Shown: positions 20,187 through 30,082, numbered from the stretch's first letter. The stretch is 64,000 nt of DNA from Streptomyces sp. MNU76 (GCF_020982545.1 NZ_JAJKLK010000001.1:124001-188000), one strand, 5' to 3'. A program made the numbers and translations. Notes: generated from the sequence alone by a model not told the origin.

Positions 20187-20912
20187 ATGAGTACCGAACC
20201 GCCGCCCTTCGGCTCCGGTCAGTCCCCGGACGACGACCCGTTCAGGAAGCAGCAGCCCCCGCCGCGGCAGGGCGGCGGCTCCCCGTACGACCCGCCGCCC
20301 CAGCAGCCGCCGTCCGGGGGAGGCGCCGGGCAACCGCCCTACGGCAGTCAGCCGCCGCCCTACGGCGACCAGCCGCCTCCCCCCGGCGGCGGCCCCTACG
20401 GCGGCGGTCCCTACGGCGGTGACCCCTACGGCGGCGGGCCGTACTCCAACGACCCGCTGTCCGGCATGCCGCCGCTCGCCGACAGCGGGAAGCGGGTGCT
20501 CGCGCGGATCCTCGACATGATCCTGGTGGGGATCGTGGTGGGGCTGCTCGCCTGGGCGTTCCGGATCAGCCAGTACACCGTGGACTCGGACGACTTCGAG
20601 TTCGGCAAGTCCCTGGTCCAGGAGGCGCTGGCGGCGGTCCTCTACATCGCCTACGACACGTACTTCACCGTCCGGAACGGCCAGACCCTCGGCAAGAAGC
20701 TGCTGCGCCTGCGGGTGGCGAACCTCAACGACGGCTCCACGCCCTCCGTGCAGACCGCGCTGACGCGCGCGGCCGTGCTGTGGATCCCCTTCGCATTCTG
20801 CTGCGCCTGCATCTGGACGGCGATCGCGGGCGGCTGGAGCTTCTTCGACAAGCCCTACAAGCAGGGCCTGCACGACAAGGCGGCCAAGACGGTGGTGGTC
20901 AGCACCGGTTGA
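20187..20912 (+). CDS. RDD-family membrane protein, proline-glycine-rich N-terminus
   Basis: A 241-residue membrane protein. Residues 1-105 are a disordered Pro/Gly/Tyr-rich region with YGGGPYGGDPYGGGPY-type repeats. The RDD domain follows: GKRVLARILDMILVGIVVGLL, then NGQTLGKKLLRLRV, then WSFFDKPYKQGLHDKAAKTVVV. It is a paralogue of the RDD gene at 16982-18688; the two were probably adjacent before the MITE and IS630 insertions. The function is unknown. Confidence 0.88.
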   Translation: MSTEPPPFGSGQSPDDDPFRKQQPPPRQGGGSPYDPPPQQPPSGGGAGQPPYGSQPPPYGDQPPPPGGGPYGGGPYGGDPYGGGPYSNDPLSGMPPLADSGKRVLARILDMILVGIVVGLLAWAFRISQYTVDSDDFEFGKSLVQEALAAVLYIAYDTYFTVRNGQTLGKKLLRLRVANLNDGSTPSVQTALTRAAVLWIPFAFCCACIWTAIAGGWSFFDKPYKQGLHDKAAKTVVVSTG

Positions 20913-21008
20913 GCGGCGCGAGCGGGCACGGGGGGCGCACGACGACGGCGGGTCCGTGGACCACGGGCCCGCCGAAGCGTTTCATCAAGCTTGTCACCGA
21001 ATGCCGGT

Positions 21009-21308
21009 TCAGGAACCCATTCGCTCGTGCACGGGCTCCCGTACGGACTCGGACCGCGCGGTCACCCGGCTTCGGGCCGGGGTGGCGGCGGAGATCCTGG
21101 AGCGTGCCGCGGGGCGGGCGGAGGCGCCTGGCGCGGACTTGGGCAGCGGCACCGTCAGCGCGACGAGCAGGCCCAGGGCCAGGGCGGACAGCGCGATCAC
21201 CGCGATGCCCGCGCCGGAACTCGTCTGTGACAGCAGCAGCATGGCGAGGGTGGACAAGATCACGGTGCAGGAGCCGTAGGCGAGCTGTGCGGTCGTCGGA
21301 CGAGGCAT
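21009..21308 (-). CDS. Small membrane protein of unknown function
   Basis: A 99-residue protein with two hydrophobic helices, about 10-27 (AYGSCTVILSTLAMLLL) and 33-52 (AGIAVIALSALALGLLVAL), then a basic Ser/Ala/Arg-rich tail. ATG 21308 has GAGGA about 11 nt upstream. Its size, topology and ribosome site support a real gene; no family is recognised. Confidence 0.6.
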   Translation of the reverse strand: MPRPTTAQLAYGSCTVILSTLAMLLLSQTSSGAGIAVIALSALALGLLVALTVPLPKSAPGASARPAARSRISAATPARSRVTARSESVREPVHERMGS

Positions 21309-21620
21309 GGCAATCGTGTCCTCGGGTGGGAATCAAAGGTGAAGCAGTGCAGTCGGCTTGGCTTCTACCGACCTCCGGCGTTCCGCCAATCGACTCTATT
21401 CGCCAGGGTGCCCGAGTGGAACGACGGGTAAGCGTGACCTGACACACGGTGCCGGGTGCACAGGGGGCGCACGGATTCATGGGGTCCGGCAAGTGGACGC
21501 ATATGCGCGCCGGTTCGAGAGGCGGACGAGAGGGCGGGCGAGCGGTGGACGAGCGGCGGACGGCCGCACGCGTAACGACCGGATAACGAACAAGCGCTTC
21601 CCCTGGACGCCGATAATCCA

Positions 21621-21640
21621 CTTGACCTGACCAAGTCAAG
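21621..21640. promoter_or_regulatory. Inverted repeat upstream of M6 protease
   Basis: CTTGAC-N8-GTCAAG is a perfect palindrome 130 bp before the protease start, in the 460-bp gap 21309-21768. A further CTTGAC occurs near 21680. Each contains TTGAC, a possible -35 element. The rest of the gap shows no gene. Confidence 0.4.
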
Positions 21641-21768
21641 ATCTGTTTTTTCAGTCGAAACTCCGGTCGAATGGCGCCACTTGACTACACGCGTATACCG
21701 CGCGCGGACTCCTCCACGATCGGGGCCATCCCCCTTCCGCGCGAACGGTACGCGGGGGAGGAACTCAA

Positions 21769-24123
21769 GTGACCAGTAGACCCTGGACGTACAGAGCGGC
21801 GGCGATCGGTGTCGCGGTCGCCACGGCGGCGGCGACCATGTCCGCGTTCACCGTGGCGCAGGCCGCGGACACCGCTCCGGCGGCGTCCGCCGACCGGCAC
21901 GACCCGGCGGACCACGAGCACGCCGACGACCACGACCTCGAAGGCCCCCTGAGCAAGACCCAGGAGGCCCAGCGCGAGGAGGCCCTGCAGCAGGTCATAT
22001 CCGGCGACGCCACGGTCAAGGACCGCGACGGCTCGCAGGTCGTGCAGCTGAAGAGCAAGAAGGGCAAGAGCAAGTACGTCGAGCTCGGCCGCGAGAAGAC
22101 CGACAAGATCTTCACGATCCTGGTCGAGTTCGGCGACGAGATCGACAGCCGCTACGGCGGCACCCCCGGCCCGCTGCACAACCAGATAGCGAAGCCGGAC
22201 CGCACCCAGGACAACTCCACGGCCTGGCAGGCGGACTACGACCAGAAGCACTTCCAGGACCTGTACTTCGGCACCGGCAAGAAGACCGAGTCGATGAAGA
22301 AGTACTACGAGAAGCAGTCCTCGGGCCGCTACTCGATCGAGGGCGAGGTCTCGGACTGGGTCAAGGTCCCCTACAACGAGGCCCGCTACGGCAACAACGC
22401 CTGCGGCCAGAGCACCTGCTCCAGCGTGTGGAACGTGGTCAGCGACGGTCTCACGTCCTGGGTCGCCCAGCAGAAGGCAGCGGGGCGCACCGACGCGGAG
22501 ATCAAGGCGGACGTCGCCGAGTTCGACCAGTGGGACCGTTACGACTTCGACGGCGACGGCGACTTCAACGAGTCCGACGGCTACATCGACCACTTCCAGA
22601 TCGTGCACGCCGGTGAGGACGAGTCCGCGGGCGGCGGCGCGCAGGGCGAGGACGCCATCTGGGCGCACCGCTGGTACGCGTTCGGCTCGGACGCCGGCGC
22701 GACGGGCCCCGAGGGCAACAAGCTCGGCGGCGCCAAGATCGGTGACACCGGCATCTGGGTCGGCGACTACACCATCCAGCCGGAGAACGGCGGACTCGGT
22801 GTCTTCGCCCACGAGTACGGCCACGACCTCGGTCTGCCGGACCACTACGACACCCAGGGCGGCGACAACTCCACCGGCTTCTGGACCCTGATGTCCTCCG
22901 GTTCCTGGCTCGGCACCGGCAAGGAGGCCATCGGCGACCTCCCCGGCGACATGACCGCCTGGGACAAGCTCCAGCTCGGCTGGCTCAACTACGACACGGC
23001 GAAGGCCGCGACGAAGTCGAAGCACAAGCTGGGTGTGGCGGAGTACAACACCAAGGACAAGCAGGCCCTCGTGGTCGAGCTGCCGAAGAAGAAGGTCACC
23101 ACCGAGATCGTCGAGCCCGCGCAGGGGTCGGCCCAGTGGTGGAGCGGCAGCGGTGACAACCTCGCCAACACGCTCACCCGTTCGGTGGACCTCACGGGCA
23201 AGTCCTCGGCCGCGCTGACCCTGGACGGCTGGTACGACATCGAGGCCGAGTACGACTACCTCTACACCGAGGTGTCGACCGACGGCGGCGCCAACTGGAC
23301 CGCCGTCGACGGCACGGTGGACGGCACGGCGATCCCGCGCGACGCCAGCGGCAAGCCCGCGCTGACCGGCTCCTCCGCCGCGTACAAGAAGCTGTCGTAC
23401 TCCCTGGACGCCTACGCGGGCCAGAAGTTCGACCTCCGCTTCCGCTACCAGACCGACGGCGGTGTGGCGCCGAAGGGCTTCGCGGCCGACTCGATCACGG
23501 TGACCGCCGACGGTTCCGCCGTCTTCTCGGACGACGCGGAGAGCGCGGACGCGGCCTGGACCGCCAAGGGCTTCTCCCGCATCGGCGCGTCGATCACGGA
23601 CGACTACGCGCAGTACTACATCGCCGAGAACCGTCAGTACGTGTCGTACGACAAGACGCTGAAGGTCGGCCCGTACAACTTCGGCTTCTCGACCACGCGT
23701 CCGTCCTGGGTGGAGCACTTCCCGTACCAGAACGGTCTGTTGATCTGGAAGTGGGACACCTCGCAGGCGGACAACAACACCAGCGTGCACCCCGGTACGG
23801 GTCTGCTCCTGCCGGTCGACTCGCACCCGGCGGCGCTGAAGTGGGCCGACGGCACGGTGATGCGCAGCCGGATCCAGTCCTACGACTCGCCCTTCAGCCT
23901 CTACCGCACGGACGGTCTGAAGCTGCACAAGGCGGACGTGCTGACGAGGATCCCGTCGTCGAAGGGTGTGTCCACGTTCAACGACCGGACCCACACCTAC
24001 TACGACGAGGCGACCCCGCTCGCCGGTGTCAAGATCACTGACACCAACACCAAGATCAAGATCGTCAAGGAGGCCAAGGACGGCTCCACGATCTCGGTCC
24101 AGGTGGGCCCCGCGGTGAAGTAA
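21769..24123 (+). CDS. Secreted M6 (immune inhibitor A) metalloprotease
   Basis: A 784-residue secreted zinc protease. The signal peptide is residues 1-32 (cleavage after AQAAD region), then a propeptide. The zinc motif is HEYGHDLGLPDHYD, matching HExxHxxGxxH, with a met-turn in WTLMSSGSW. Two beta-rich domains follow, with paired acidic motifs YTEVSTDGGANWT and FSDDAESAD. GTG 21769 follows GGGGGAGGA. Streptomyces homologues are growth-phase extracellular proteases; no SSI-type inhibitor lies alongside. A hairpin terminator follows. Confidence 0.93.
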   Translation: MTSRPWTYRAAAIGVAVATAAATMSAFTVAQAADTAPAASADRHDPADHEHADDHDLEGPLSKTQEAQREEALQQVISGDATVKDRDGSQVVQLKSKKGKSKYVELGREKTDKIFTILVEFGDEIDSRYGGTPGPLHNQIAKPDRTQDNSTAWQADYDQKHFQDLYFGTGKKTESMKKYYEKQSSGRYSIEGEVSDWVKVPYNEARYGNNACGQSTCSSVWNVVSDGLTSWVAQQKAAGRTDAEIKADVAEFDQWDRYDFDGDGDFNESDGYIDHFQIVHAGEDESAGGGAQGEDAIWAHRWYAFGSDAGATGPEGNKLGGAKIGDTGIWVGDYTIQPENGGLGVFAHEYGHDLGLPDHYDTQGGDNSTGFWTLMSSGSWLGTGKEAIGDLPGDMTAWDKLQLGWLNYDTAKAATKSKHKLGVAEYNTKDKQALVVELPKKKVTTEIVEPAQGSAQWWSGSGDNLANTLTRSVDLTGKSSAALTLDGWYDIEAEYDYLYTEVSTDGGANWTAVDGTVDGTAIPRDASGKPALTGSSAAYKKLSYSLDAYAGQKFDLRFRYQTDGGVAPKGFAADSITVTADGSAVFSDDAESADAAWTAKGFSRIGASITDDYAQYYIAENRQYVSYDKTLKVGPYNFGFSTTRPSWVEHFPYQNGLLIWKWDTSQADNNTSVHPGTGLLLPVDSHPAALKWADGTVMRSRIQSYDSPFSLYRTDGLKLHKADVLTRIPSSKGVSTFNDRTHTYYDEATPLAGVKITDTNTKIKIVKEAKDGSTISVQVGPAVK

Positions 24124-24148
24124 ACAGCATTTGCGCAGGTCAGAGCAT

Positions 24149-24185
24149 GTCCGGCCGTGGCCCTCTTGGCGGGTCGCGGCCGGAC
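24149..24185 (+). terminator. Hairpin terminator after the M6 protease
   Basis: GTCCGGCCG and CGGCCGGAC form a 9-bp stem with a 19-nt loop 26 bp after the stop, followed by GTGTTT. Confidence 0.7.
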
Positions 24186-24258
24186 GTGTTTAGGTGCGGG
24201 GTGTGGTCTTCTTATTGACACCGACATCGACTCTGACGCTCACGGGGGTGTGACCTGC

Positions 24259-24621
24259 ATGGCCGCAGGAGGTTTCTGCAAACTGCCGGACGGCAATGTC
24301 GTCGTCGCCCTGAACCTGCCGGGGGCGCAGGCGCCGGGCACGCCGGGCACCAGCTGGGCCCCGGTGGACGACGGCTCCGTACGGGTCCTGGTCCTCGCCG
24401 CGAACCGGGCCCGGGCCCTGACCCGGCTCCGCAATCTGGGCATGCGAGCGGTCTACCTCCGCGGCAACGCGGCGCCTCCGACCCTGGACGAGATCACGGC
24501 CGTCCTGCACCACCCGGACGGCCTCATATGGCGCACGTCCCCGGTGTGCCCGGCCTCCACGACCCCGGAGCTGTGGCACCCGATCAGAGCGCTCCTGAGG
24601 AGGCCGACGGTACGGGTGTGA
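24259..24621 (+). CDS. Conserved hypothetical protein
   Basis: A 120-residue soluble protein with no recognised motif. It opens MAAGGFCKLPDGNVVVALNL, has a central beta-alpha unit (SVRVLVLAANRARALTRLRNLGMRAVYLRGN) and a C-terminal TLDEITAVLHHPDGLIWR. Positional coding bias and convergence with pncA support a real gene. The start is uncertain: ATG 24259 has only GGGGG upstream, and GTG 24250 is possible. Confidence 0.65.
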   Translation: MAAGGFCKLPDGNVVVALNLPGAQAPGTPGTSWAPVDDGSVRVLVLAANRARALTRLRNLGMRAVYLRGNAAPPTLDEITAVLHHPDGLIWRTSPVCPASTTPELWHPIRALLRRPTVRV

Positions 24622-24849
24622 CCGCCGCCGCCGACCGCAGTGAGGCCGACGGCATCTCACGGCCACGCTCCGCCGGCGGGGCACCACGGCCACGGTCGTC
24701 CCCTGGGGTTCCTCGGCCACTCCTGTCCGCCGCAGCGGTGATCAGCCACGACGGTGGATCTCGGCGGTGCCGGGCCGGCCGGTGGCCGCGACGTCACCCG
24801 GCGAGGGAGCGGCACCCGTCGACGGCCGGGCCCGGGAGCGGACCGACCG

Positions 24850-25437
24850 CTACACCACCGGCTTGCCCGACAGCTCCACGCCCGCCTCGCGCAGCTCCTC
24901 CAGGGCGCGCTCGGTCGTCTCCTCGGCCACTCCGGCCGTCAGGTCCAGGAGGACCTGGGTGCGGAAGCCCTCGCGGGCGGCGTCCAGGGCGGTGGCGCGC
25001 ACGCAGTGGTCCGTGGCGATGCCGACGACGTCGACCTCGGTGATGTCACGGGCCCGGAGCCAGTCGGCGAGGGACGCGCCGTTCTCGTCGGCGCCCTCGA
25101 AACCGCTGTACGCCGCCGCGTACGCCCCCTTGTCGAACACGGCGTCCACCGCGCCGGAGGCGATCGCCGGGGCGAAGTTCGGGTGGAAACCCACCCCCTC
25201 CGTACCGGCGACACAGTGCGCCGGCCAGGAGTGCGCGTAGTCGGGGTTGTCGGAGAAGTGGCCACCGGGGGCGATGTGGTGGTCACGGGTGGCCACCACA
25301 TGCTGGTAGCCGGGGCCGGCCGCCTGGCCGATCAGCTCGGTGATGGCGGCGGCCACATCGGCACCGCCGGCCACCGCGAGGCTGCCCCCCTCGCAGAAGT
25401 CGTTCTGCACGTCGACGACGATCAAGGCGCGGCGCAT
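24850..25437 (-). CDS. pncA: Nicotinamidase
   Basis: A 195-residue isochorismatase-fold hydrolase that converts nicotinamide to nicotinate in NAD salvage. The catalytic triad is visible: Asp in VVDVQNDFCEGG, Lys in VFDKGAYAAAYSGF, Cys in GIATDHCVRATA. The metal-binding DHH is in TRDHHIAPGGHF. It lies 263 bp upstream of the end of pncB on the same strand, so the two steps of nicotinate salvage are neighbours, though probably separate transcripts. Confidence 0.95.
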   Translation of the reverse strand: MRRALIVVDVQNDFCEGGSLAVAGGADVAAAITELIGQAAGPGYQHVVATRDHHIAPGGHFSDNPDYAHSWPAHCVAGTEGVGFHPNFAPAIASGAVDAVFDKGAYAAAYSGFEGADENGASLADWLRARDITEVDVVGIATDHCVRATALDAAREGFRTQVLLDLTAGVAEETTERALEELREAGVELSGKPVV

Positions 25438-25700
25438 GGTGTCGGTGTCCTTACGACTCTTCGGTTCTCGGGTGTGGGGTGAGTGCGGGTCACGGGTGCG
25501 ATGGGAAACTGCGAACTTCCGAGCCTAGAGACTTCGAGAGCTGTTCGGGAGGGGGCATCCGGCGCTCGCCCGATGCGCGGGCCGGAGCACGGGCCCACCA
25601 CGCGGGCGCCAGGGGGCTCGCAAAGAGAGCGCACCGGACACATTCACTCCGGCCCACCCCAGCGTGCGCCCGCCCGCCGCCCCTCACATACCCGAGCGGC

Positions 25701-27029
25701 TCAGACGTACTCCGTCGGAATGACCGCCTCGCCGCGCGACAGCTGCGTCGCCGACAGCGGCAGACCGCCCCGCGCGGTCGCGTGCCGTTCGCGGACGACG
25801 TCCAGGGGCTCCCGGGAGAGCACCCGCCCGTCCTTGACCAGCGGGACCAGCAGCTGACGGTCCCGGAGGTCGTCCGGCACCGGCCCGGTGCCGATCACCT
25901 CGGCCTCCGCCACCCCGTGCTCGTCCAGCCGCCGGGCCGCCCACTTGCGGCCCCCGACGGACGTCTTCCCGCCGCTGGACTTCTTCGCCACCGGCACCAG
26001 CGGGTCCGTGGGGTCCGCCGACTCCGCCCGGGCGACGAGCTTGTAGACCATCGAACAGGTGGGGTGCCCCGAGCCGGTCACCAGCTGCGTCCCGACGCCG
26101 TACGCGTCCACGGGCGCCGCCGCGAGCGAGGCGATGGCGTACTCGTCGAGGTCCGAGGTCACGATGATCCGGGTGTCCGTCGCGCCCAGCTCGTCCAGCT
26201 GCTGCCGCACCCGGTGGGCGACGAGGAGCAGGTCGCCGGAGTCGATGCGCACGGCGCCGAGCTCGGGCCCGGCGATCTCCACGGCGGTCCGTACGGCCTC
26301 GGTGACGTCGTAGGTGTCGACGAGCAGCGTGGTGCCGCGGCCCAGCGAGTCCACCTGGGCCTGGAAGGCGTCCCGCTCGCGGTCGTGCAGCAGGGTGAAG
26401 GCGTGGGCGCTGGTGCCCACCGTCGGGATGTCGTAGCGGAAGCCGGCGGCCAGGTCCGAGGTGGAGGTGAAGCCGCCGACGTACGCGGCGCGCGAGGCGG
26501 CCACGGCGGCCAGCTCGTGCGTGCGCCGGGCGCCCATCTCGATCAGCGGGCGCCCCCCGGCGGCGCTGGACATCCGGGAGGCGGCGGCCGCGATCGCCGA
26601 GTCGTGGTTGAGGATGGACAGGATCACGGTCTCCAGGAGCACGCACTCCGCGAAGGTGCCCTCGACCCGCATGATCGGCGAGCCCGGGAAGTACACCTCG
26701 CCCTCCTGGTAGCCCCACACGTCCCCGCCGAAGCGGTAGCCGGCGAGCCAGTCGAGGGTCTCGGCGTTGACGATGGAGCGCTCGCGCAGGAAGCCGAGGA
26801 CGCCCGGGTCGAAACGGAAGTTCTCCACGGCGTCCAGCACCCGTCCGGTGCCGGCGACCACGCCGTACCGGCGTCCCTCCGGAAGCCGCCTGGTGAAGAC
26901 CTCGAACACCGATCGCCGCTCGGCCGTGCCCGCCTTCAAGGCGGCCTGCAGCATCGTGAGTTCGTAGTGGTCCGTGAAGAGCGCGGTCGAGGGAACGTCG
27001 ACCGGCAAACCAAGGTCCGCTGTGTTCAT
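25701..27029 (-). CDS. pncB: Nicotinate phosphoribosyltransferase
   Basis: A 442-residue enzyme that makes nicotinate mononucleotide from nicotinate and PRPP. It has FTDHYELTMLQAAL at the N-terminus, the phosphorylated-His region GTSAHAFTLLHD, DTYDV, and RIDSGDLLLVA in the PRPP-binding barrel. ATG 27029 is chosen because a TACGAT box lies about 11 nt upstream (near-leaderless); ATG 27050 would add seven residues. It is divergent from clpS. Confidence 0.95.
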   Translation of the reverse strand: MNTADLGLPVDVPSTALFTDHYELTMLQAALKAGTAERRSVFEVFTRRLPEGRRYGVVAGTGRVLDAVENFRFDPGVLGFLRERSIVNAETLDWLAGYRFGGDVWGYQEGEVYFPGSPIMRVEGTFAECVLLETVILSILNHDSAIAAAASRMSSAAGGRPLIEMGARRTHELAAVAASRAAYVGGFTSTSDLAAGFRYDIPTVGTSAHAFTLLHDRERDAFQAQVDSLGRGTTLLVDTYDVTEAVRTAVEIAGPELGAVRIDSGDLLLVAHRVRQQLDELGATDTRIIVTSDLDEYAIASLAAAPVDAYGVGTQLVTGSGHPTCSMVYKLVARAESADPTDPLVPVAKKSSGGKTSVGGRKWAARRLDEHGVAEAEVIGTGPVPDDLRDRQLLVPLVKDGRVLSREPLDVVRERHATARGGLPLSATQLSRGEAVIPTEYV

Positions 27030-27070
27030 GGCAAGGGATCGTACTCCCATTTCGTCAGTCTGACGATTTC

Positions 27071-27110
27071 AGGTCGATCTCCGGTCGATCTCCGGTCGGT
27101 CTCCGGTCGA
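27071..27110. repeat. Tandem 12-bp repeats before pncB
   Basis: GGTCGATCTCC is repeated about three and a half times with a 12-bp period between the divergent pncB and clpS genes. Confidence 0.7.
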
Positions 27111-27204
27111 TCGCTGGCCGATCCGCGCCGGATCGATTCTCGTAGCCCCAGGTCGGAGGCCCGCATTTGTGCGGGCACCCCCCTGTGGTGGCAGCATGGG
27201 CGGT

Positions 27205-27513
27205 GTGACGGCAGCCGTACCCATGGAGATCGAGAAGACCGAGTCGGCGGAGGAGGTCTTCGCCGTACCCGAACCCGACGTGCCGTGGGTGACGATCGTC
27301 CACAACGACCCCGTGAACCTCATGAGCTACGTGACGTATGTCTTCCAGACGTACTTCGGGTACCCGAAGGACAAGGCCACCAAGCTCATGCTCGACGTCC
27401 ACCACAAGGGCCGCGCGGTCGTCTCCAGCGGAACACGCGAGGAGATGGAACGCGACGTGCAGGCCATGCACGGCTACGGTCTGTGGGCCACCCTCCAGCA
27501 GGACCGGAAGTAG
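27205..27513 (+). CDS. clpS: ClpS adaptor protein
   Basis: A 102-residue adaptor that delivers N-degron substrates to ClpA/ClpC-ClpP. The family core is complete: [20 protein letters not shown] (Asn-Asp at the N-end-rule pocket), then [24 protein letters not shown] and [16 protein letters not shown] 27205 gives the length usual in actinomycetes; ATG 27196 is an alternative. It is followed 11 bp later by the DUF2017 gene, its constant partner in actinobacteria. Confidence 0.95.
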   Translation: MTAAVPMEIEKTESAEEVFAVPEPDVPWVTIVHNDPVNLMSYVTYVFQTYFGYPKDKATKLMLDVHHKGRAVVSSGTREEMERDVQAMHGYGLWATLQQDRK

Positions 27514-27524
27514 CGACGCACCTG

Positions 27525-28127
27525 ATGCCAGGACAATTCGAATCGCTCCCCGGCGGCGGCGCGGCCGTCGCGCTCGACGAGGTCGAGATCTCCATCATCC
27601 GCTCGCTGGCGGTGCAACTCCTGGAGCTGATCGGGCCGGGGCCCGCCGAGGACGCCCCCGACGACCCGCTCGCCGAACTCTTCGCCGATGGCCCGAGCGA
27701 ACCGCCCAAGGACCCCGTCCTGCTCCGGCTGTTCCCGGACGCCTACAGCGACCCCGAGGGCACCCCGACGGCCCGGGAGGCCGAGGAGCAGCGGGCGTAC
27801 TCCTCGGAGTTCCGCCGCTTCACCGAGAACGACCTGCGGGCCGGCAAGCGCGACAACGCCCTCGCGGTGATCCACTCCCTGGACGCGCTGGCCGCGGCCG
27901 GTGAGGGCGGGGCCGTGCTCAAGCTGTCGACCCAGGAGTCCCGGCAGTGGCTCGGCTGTCTCAACGACCTGCGGCTGGCCATCGGCTCCCGCCTCGACGT
28001 CGTCGACGAGGAGGACACCGACCTCCTCTACCACCTGCCGGACGAGGACCCGCGCAAGCCGATGGTGATGGCGTACCTGTGGCTGGGCGGCCTCCAGGAC
28101 TCGCTCGTCGAGACGTTGACCCCCTGA
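27525..28127 (+). CDS. DUF2017 protein
   Basis: A 200-residue soluble protein of the DUF2017 family, which almost always follows clpS in actinobacteria. Helical segments include VEISIIRSLAVQLLELIG and RQWLGCLNDLRLAIGSRLDV, with an acidic middle. Its role is unknown; co-occurrence suggests a link to Clp proteolysis. ATG 27525 has GGAAG about 16 nt upstream. Confidence 0.9.
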   Translation: MPGQFESLPGGGAAVALDEVEISIIRSLAVQLLELIGPGPAEDAPDDPLAELFADGPSEPPKDPVLLRLFPDAYSDPEGTPTAREAEEQRAYSSEFRRFTENDLRAGKRDNALAVIHSLDALAAAGEGGAVLKLSTQESRQWLGCLNDLRLAIGSRLDVVDEEDTDLLYHLPDEDPRKPMVMAYLWLGGLQDSLVETLTP

Positions 28128-28266
28128 GACCCGGGAACGCGACCGGGACCCTTCGTCGCCGAGGTGCTGGTGAAGCGCTTCGACGTGGCCTTTTCATCTT
28201 TCCGTCTCTCCGGATTCGCTGCCCGTTCGCTCAGGGAACACTCAAATCCGGATAACGATCCCGTCA

Positions 28267-28296
28267 CCGGTCCTGGGCTTCTGTGCCCAGGGCCGG
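28267..28296 (+). terminator. Hairpin after the clpS-DUF2017 operon
   Basis: A 12-bp stem CCGGTCCTGGGC / GCCCAGGGCCGG (one wobble) with loop TTCTGT. The 419-bp gap 28128-28546 otherwise shows only promoter-like sequence before the symporter gene. Confidence 0.7.
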
Positions 28297-28546
28297 ATCT
28301 GTGTGAGGCGGGTCACCCAAGTGGCAGTAAAGCGTGTGGTAGGACTTCCCAAATCCATTTGCGGCGACTCCCCTCGCCGTGAGAGAGAACGTCGGCCATC
28401 GTCGGCGTGCAAGACCGAAAGTGAACCGGGCCGGGGCCGCAGGCCACCACCCGGTCGCCGACCGGACAAGGCGTCCGCGCCACGACCACAGCCCGCACCG
28501 CTGCTGCACCCCGCCAGCAACGTCCCCGCGCCACCGAGGTAACTCG

Positions 28547-30082
28547 ATGTCACTCGAATCCATCACCAACTCCATCGACGACGCCGTCAGCGGGTTCTTC
28601 GAACCCGTGGCCGAAAGCGTTGGTGAGGTCGTCTTCTACACCGTAGGTGTCGGCGACACCGAGCTTCCGCTCATCGTCGCCTGGCTCGTCATCGCCGGCC
28701 TGGTCTTCACCGGCTGGTTCGGGCTCATCCAGGTACGCAAGTTCAAACTCGCCCTGGAAGTCGTGCGCGGCAAGTACGACGAGGACGACTCGCCCGGTGA
28801 GGTCAACCACTTCCAGGCCCTGACCGCCGCGGTCTCCGGCACCGTCGGTCTCGGCAACATCGCCGGTGTCGCCATCGCCGTCTCCATCGGTGGGGCCGGC
28901 GCCACCTTCTGGATGATCCTGTGCGGTCTGCTCGGCATGGCGACCAAGTTCGTCGAGGTCACCCTCGGTGTGAAGTACCGTGAGCAGCACGCGGACGGCA
29001 CCGTCTCCGGCGGTCCCATGCACTACCTGCCCAAGGGCCTCGCCGAGCGCTTCGGCAGCCGTGGCGCGAAGTTCGGCAAGGTGCTCGCCGTCCCCGCCGC
29101 CGTCATGATCCTCTTCTTCGGCCTGTTCGGCGGCAACCTCTTCCAGACCAACCAGAGCTACGCCCAGGTCTCCTCGACCTTCGGCGGCGAGGACGGATTC
29201 CTGGCCTCGTCCGCCGGTGCCGTCCTCTTCGGTCTGGTCGTCGCGGCGCTGGTCGGCCTGGTGCTGCTCGGCGGCATCCGCTCCATCGCCTCGGTCACCA
29301 GCAAGCTGGTCCCGGCGATGGCCGCCATGTACATCGTGGCCTGCCTGGTCGTCATCATCGGCAACGTCACCGCGGTGCCGGACGCCGTCATGGAGATCTT
29401 CCGGCGTGCGTTCGAGCCCCAGGGTGTCGTCGGTGGTGTGATCGGCGCCCTGATCGTCGGCTTCCAGCGGGCCGCCTTCTCCAACGAGGCCGGCCTCGGC
29501 TCCGCCCCGATCGCCCACTCCGCGGTCAAGACCAAGCACCCCGCGAGCGAGGGCCTGGTCGCTCTGCTGGAGCCGTTCATCGACACCGTCGTCATCTGCA
29601 CCATGACCGCGCTGACCATCATCATCGCCAAGCCGGACAGCTGGGCCGAGCGCGCCGCGGGCAACGGGGAAATCGGCGGTGTCACCATCACCTCCGACGC
29701 CTTCGCGACCGCGCTGCCCTGGTTCCCGCACCTGCTGACCGTCGCGGTGCTGCTGTTCGCCTTCTCCACGATCCTGACCTGGGGCTACTACGGCCTCAAG
29801 GCGTGGTCGTACCTCTTCGGCCGGAGCAAGGCCAGCGAGGTCACCTTCAAGGCCCTGTGGAGCGCGTTCGTCGTCCTCGGCGCCCTGATGTCCCTCGGCT
29901 CGCTGATCAGCCTCGCCGACTCGGCCCTGTTCCTGCTCTCGGTCTTCAACATCATCGGCCTCTACCTGCTGGCCCCGGTCGTCAAGCGCGAGCTGAACTC
30001 CTTCCTGGGGTTCGTCAAGCGCCGCAAGGCCGGCCTGCCGGAAGCCGACGAGACCCAGGCAGCCGTCAAGGCGCTCGACTGA
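28547..30082 (+). CDS. Alanine/glycine:cation symporter (AGCS family)
   Basis: A 511-residue sodium:alanine symporter with about eleven membrane helices. The AGCS signature region VGLGNIAGVAIAVSIGGAGA is near residue 98; GGPMHYLPKGL and FSNEAGLGSAPIAHSA follow. ATG 28547 is preceded by GAGGT. It is flanked by terminators on both sides, so it is a single-gene unit. It imports alanine or glycine. Confidence 0.93.
   Translation: MSLESITNSIDDAVSGFFEPVAESVGEVVFYTVGVGDTELPLIVAWLVIAGLVFTGWFGLIQVRKFKLALEVVRGKYDEDDSPGEVNHFQALTAAVSGTVGLGNIAGVAIAVSIGGAGATFWMILCGLLGMATKFVEVTLGVKYREQHADGTVSGGPMHYLPKGLAERFGSRGAKFGKVLAVPAAVMILFFGLFGGNLFQTNQSYAQVSSTFGGEDGFLASSAGAVLFGLVVAALVGLVLLGGIRSIASVTSKLVPAMAAMYIVACLVVIIGNVTAVPDAVMEIFRRAFEPQGVVGGVIGALIVGFQRAAFSNEAGLGSAPIAHSAVKTKHPASEGLVALLEPFIDTVVICTMTALTIIIAKPDSWAERAAGNGEIGGVTITSDAFATALPWFPHLLTVAVLLFAFSTILTWGYYGLKAWSYLFGRSKASEVTFKALWSAFVVLGALMSLGSLISLADSALFLLSVFNIIGLYLLAPVVKRELNSFLGFVKRRKAGLPEADETQAAVKALD

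Noticed and set aside
27055..27471. Repetitive minus-strand frame (GDRPEIDRR repeats) before pncB
   Set aside because: It is a translation of the 12-bp tandem repeat and lies antisense to clpS, with no ribosome site.
25479..28127. An 882-residue open frame across pncB into DUF2017
   Set aside because: Only its last 200 residues (from 27525) are the real DUF2017 gene; the rest is antisense to pncB.
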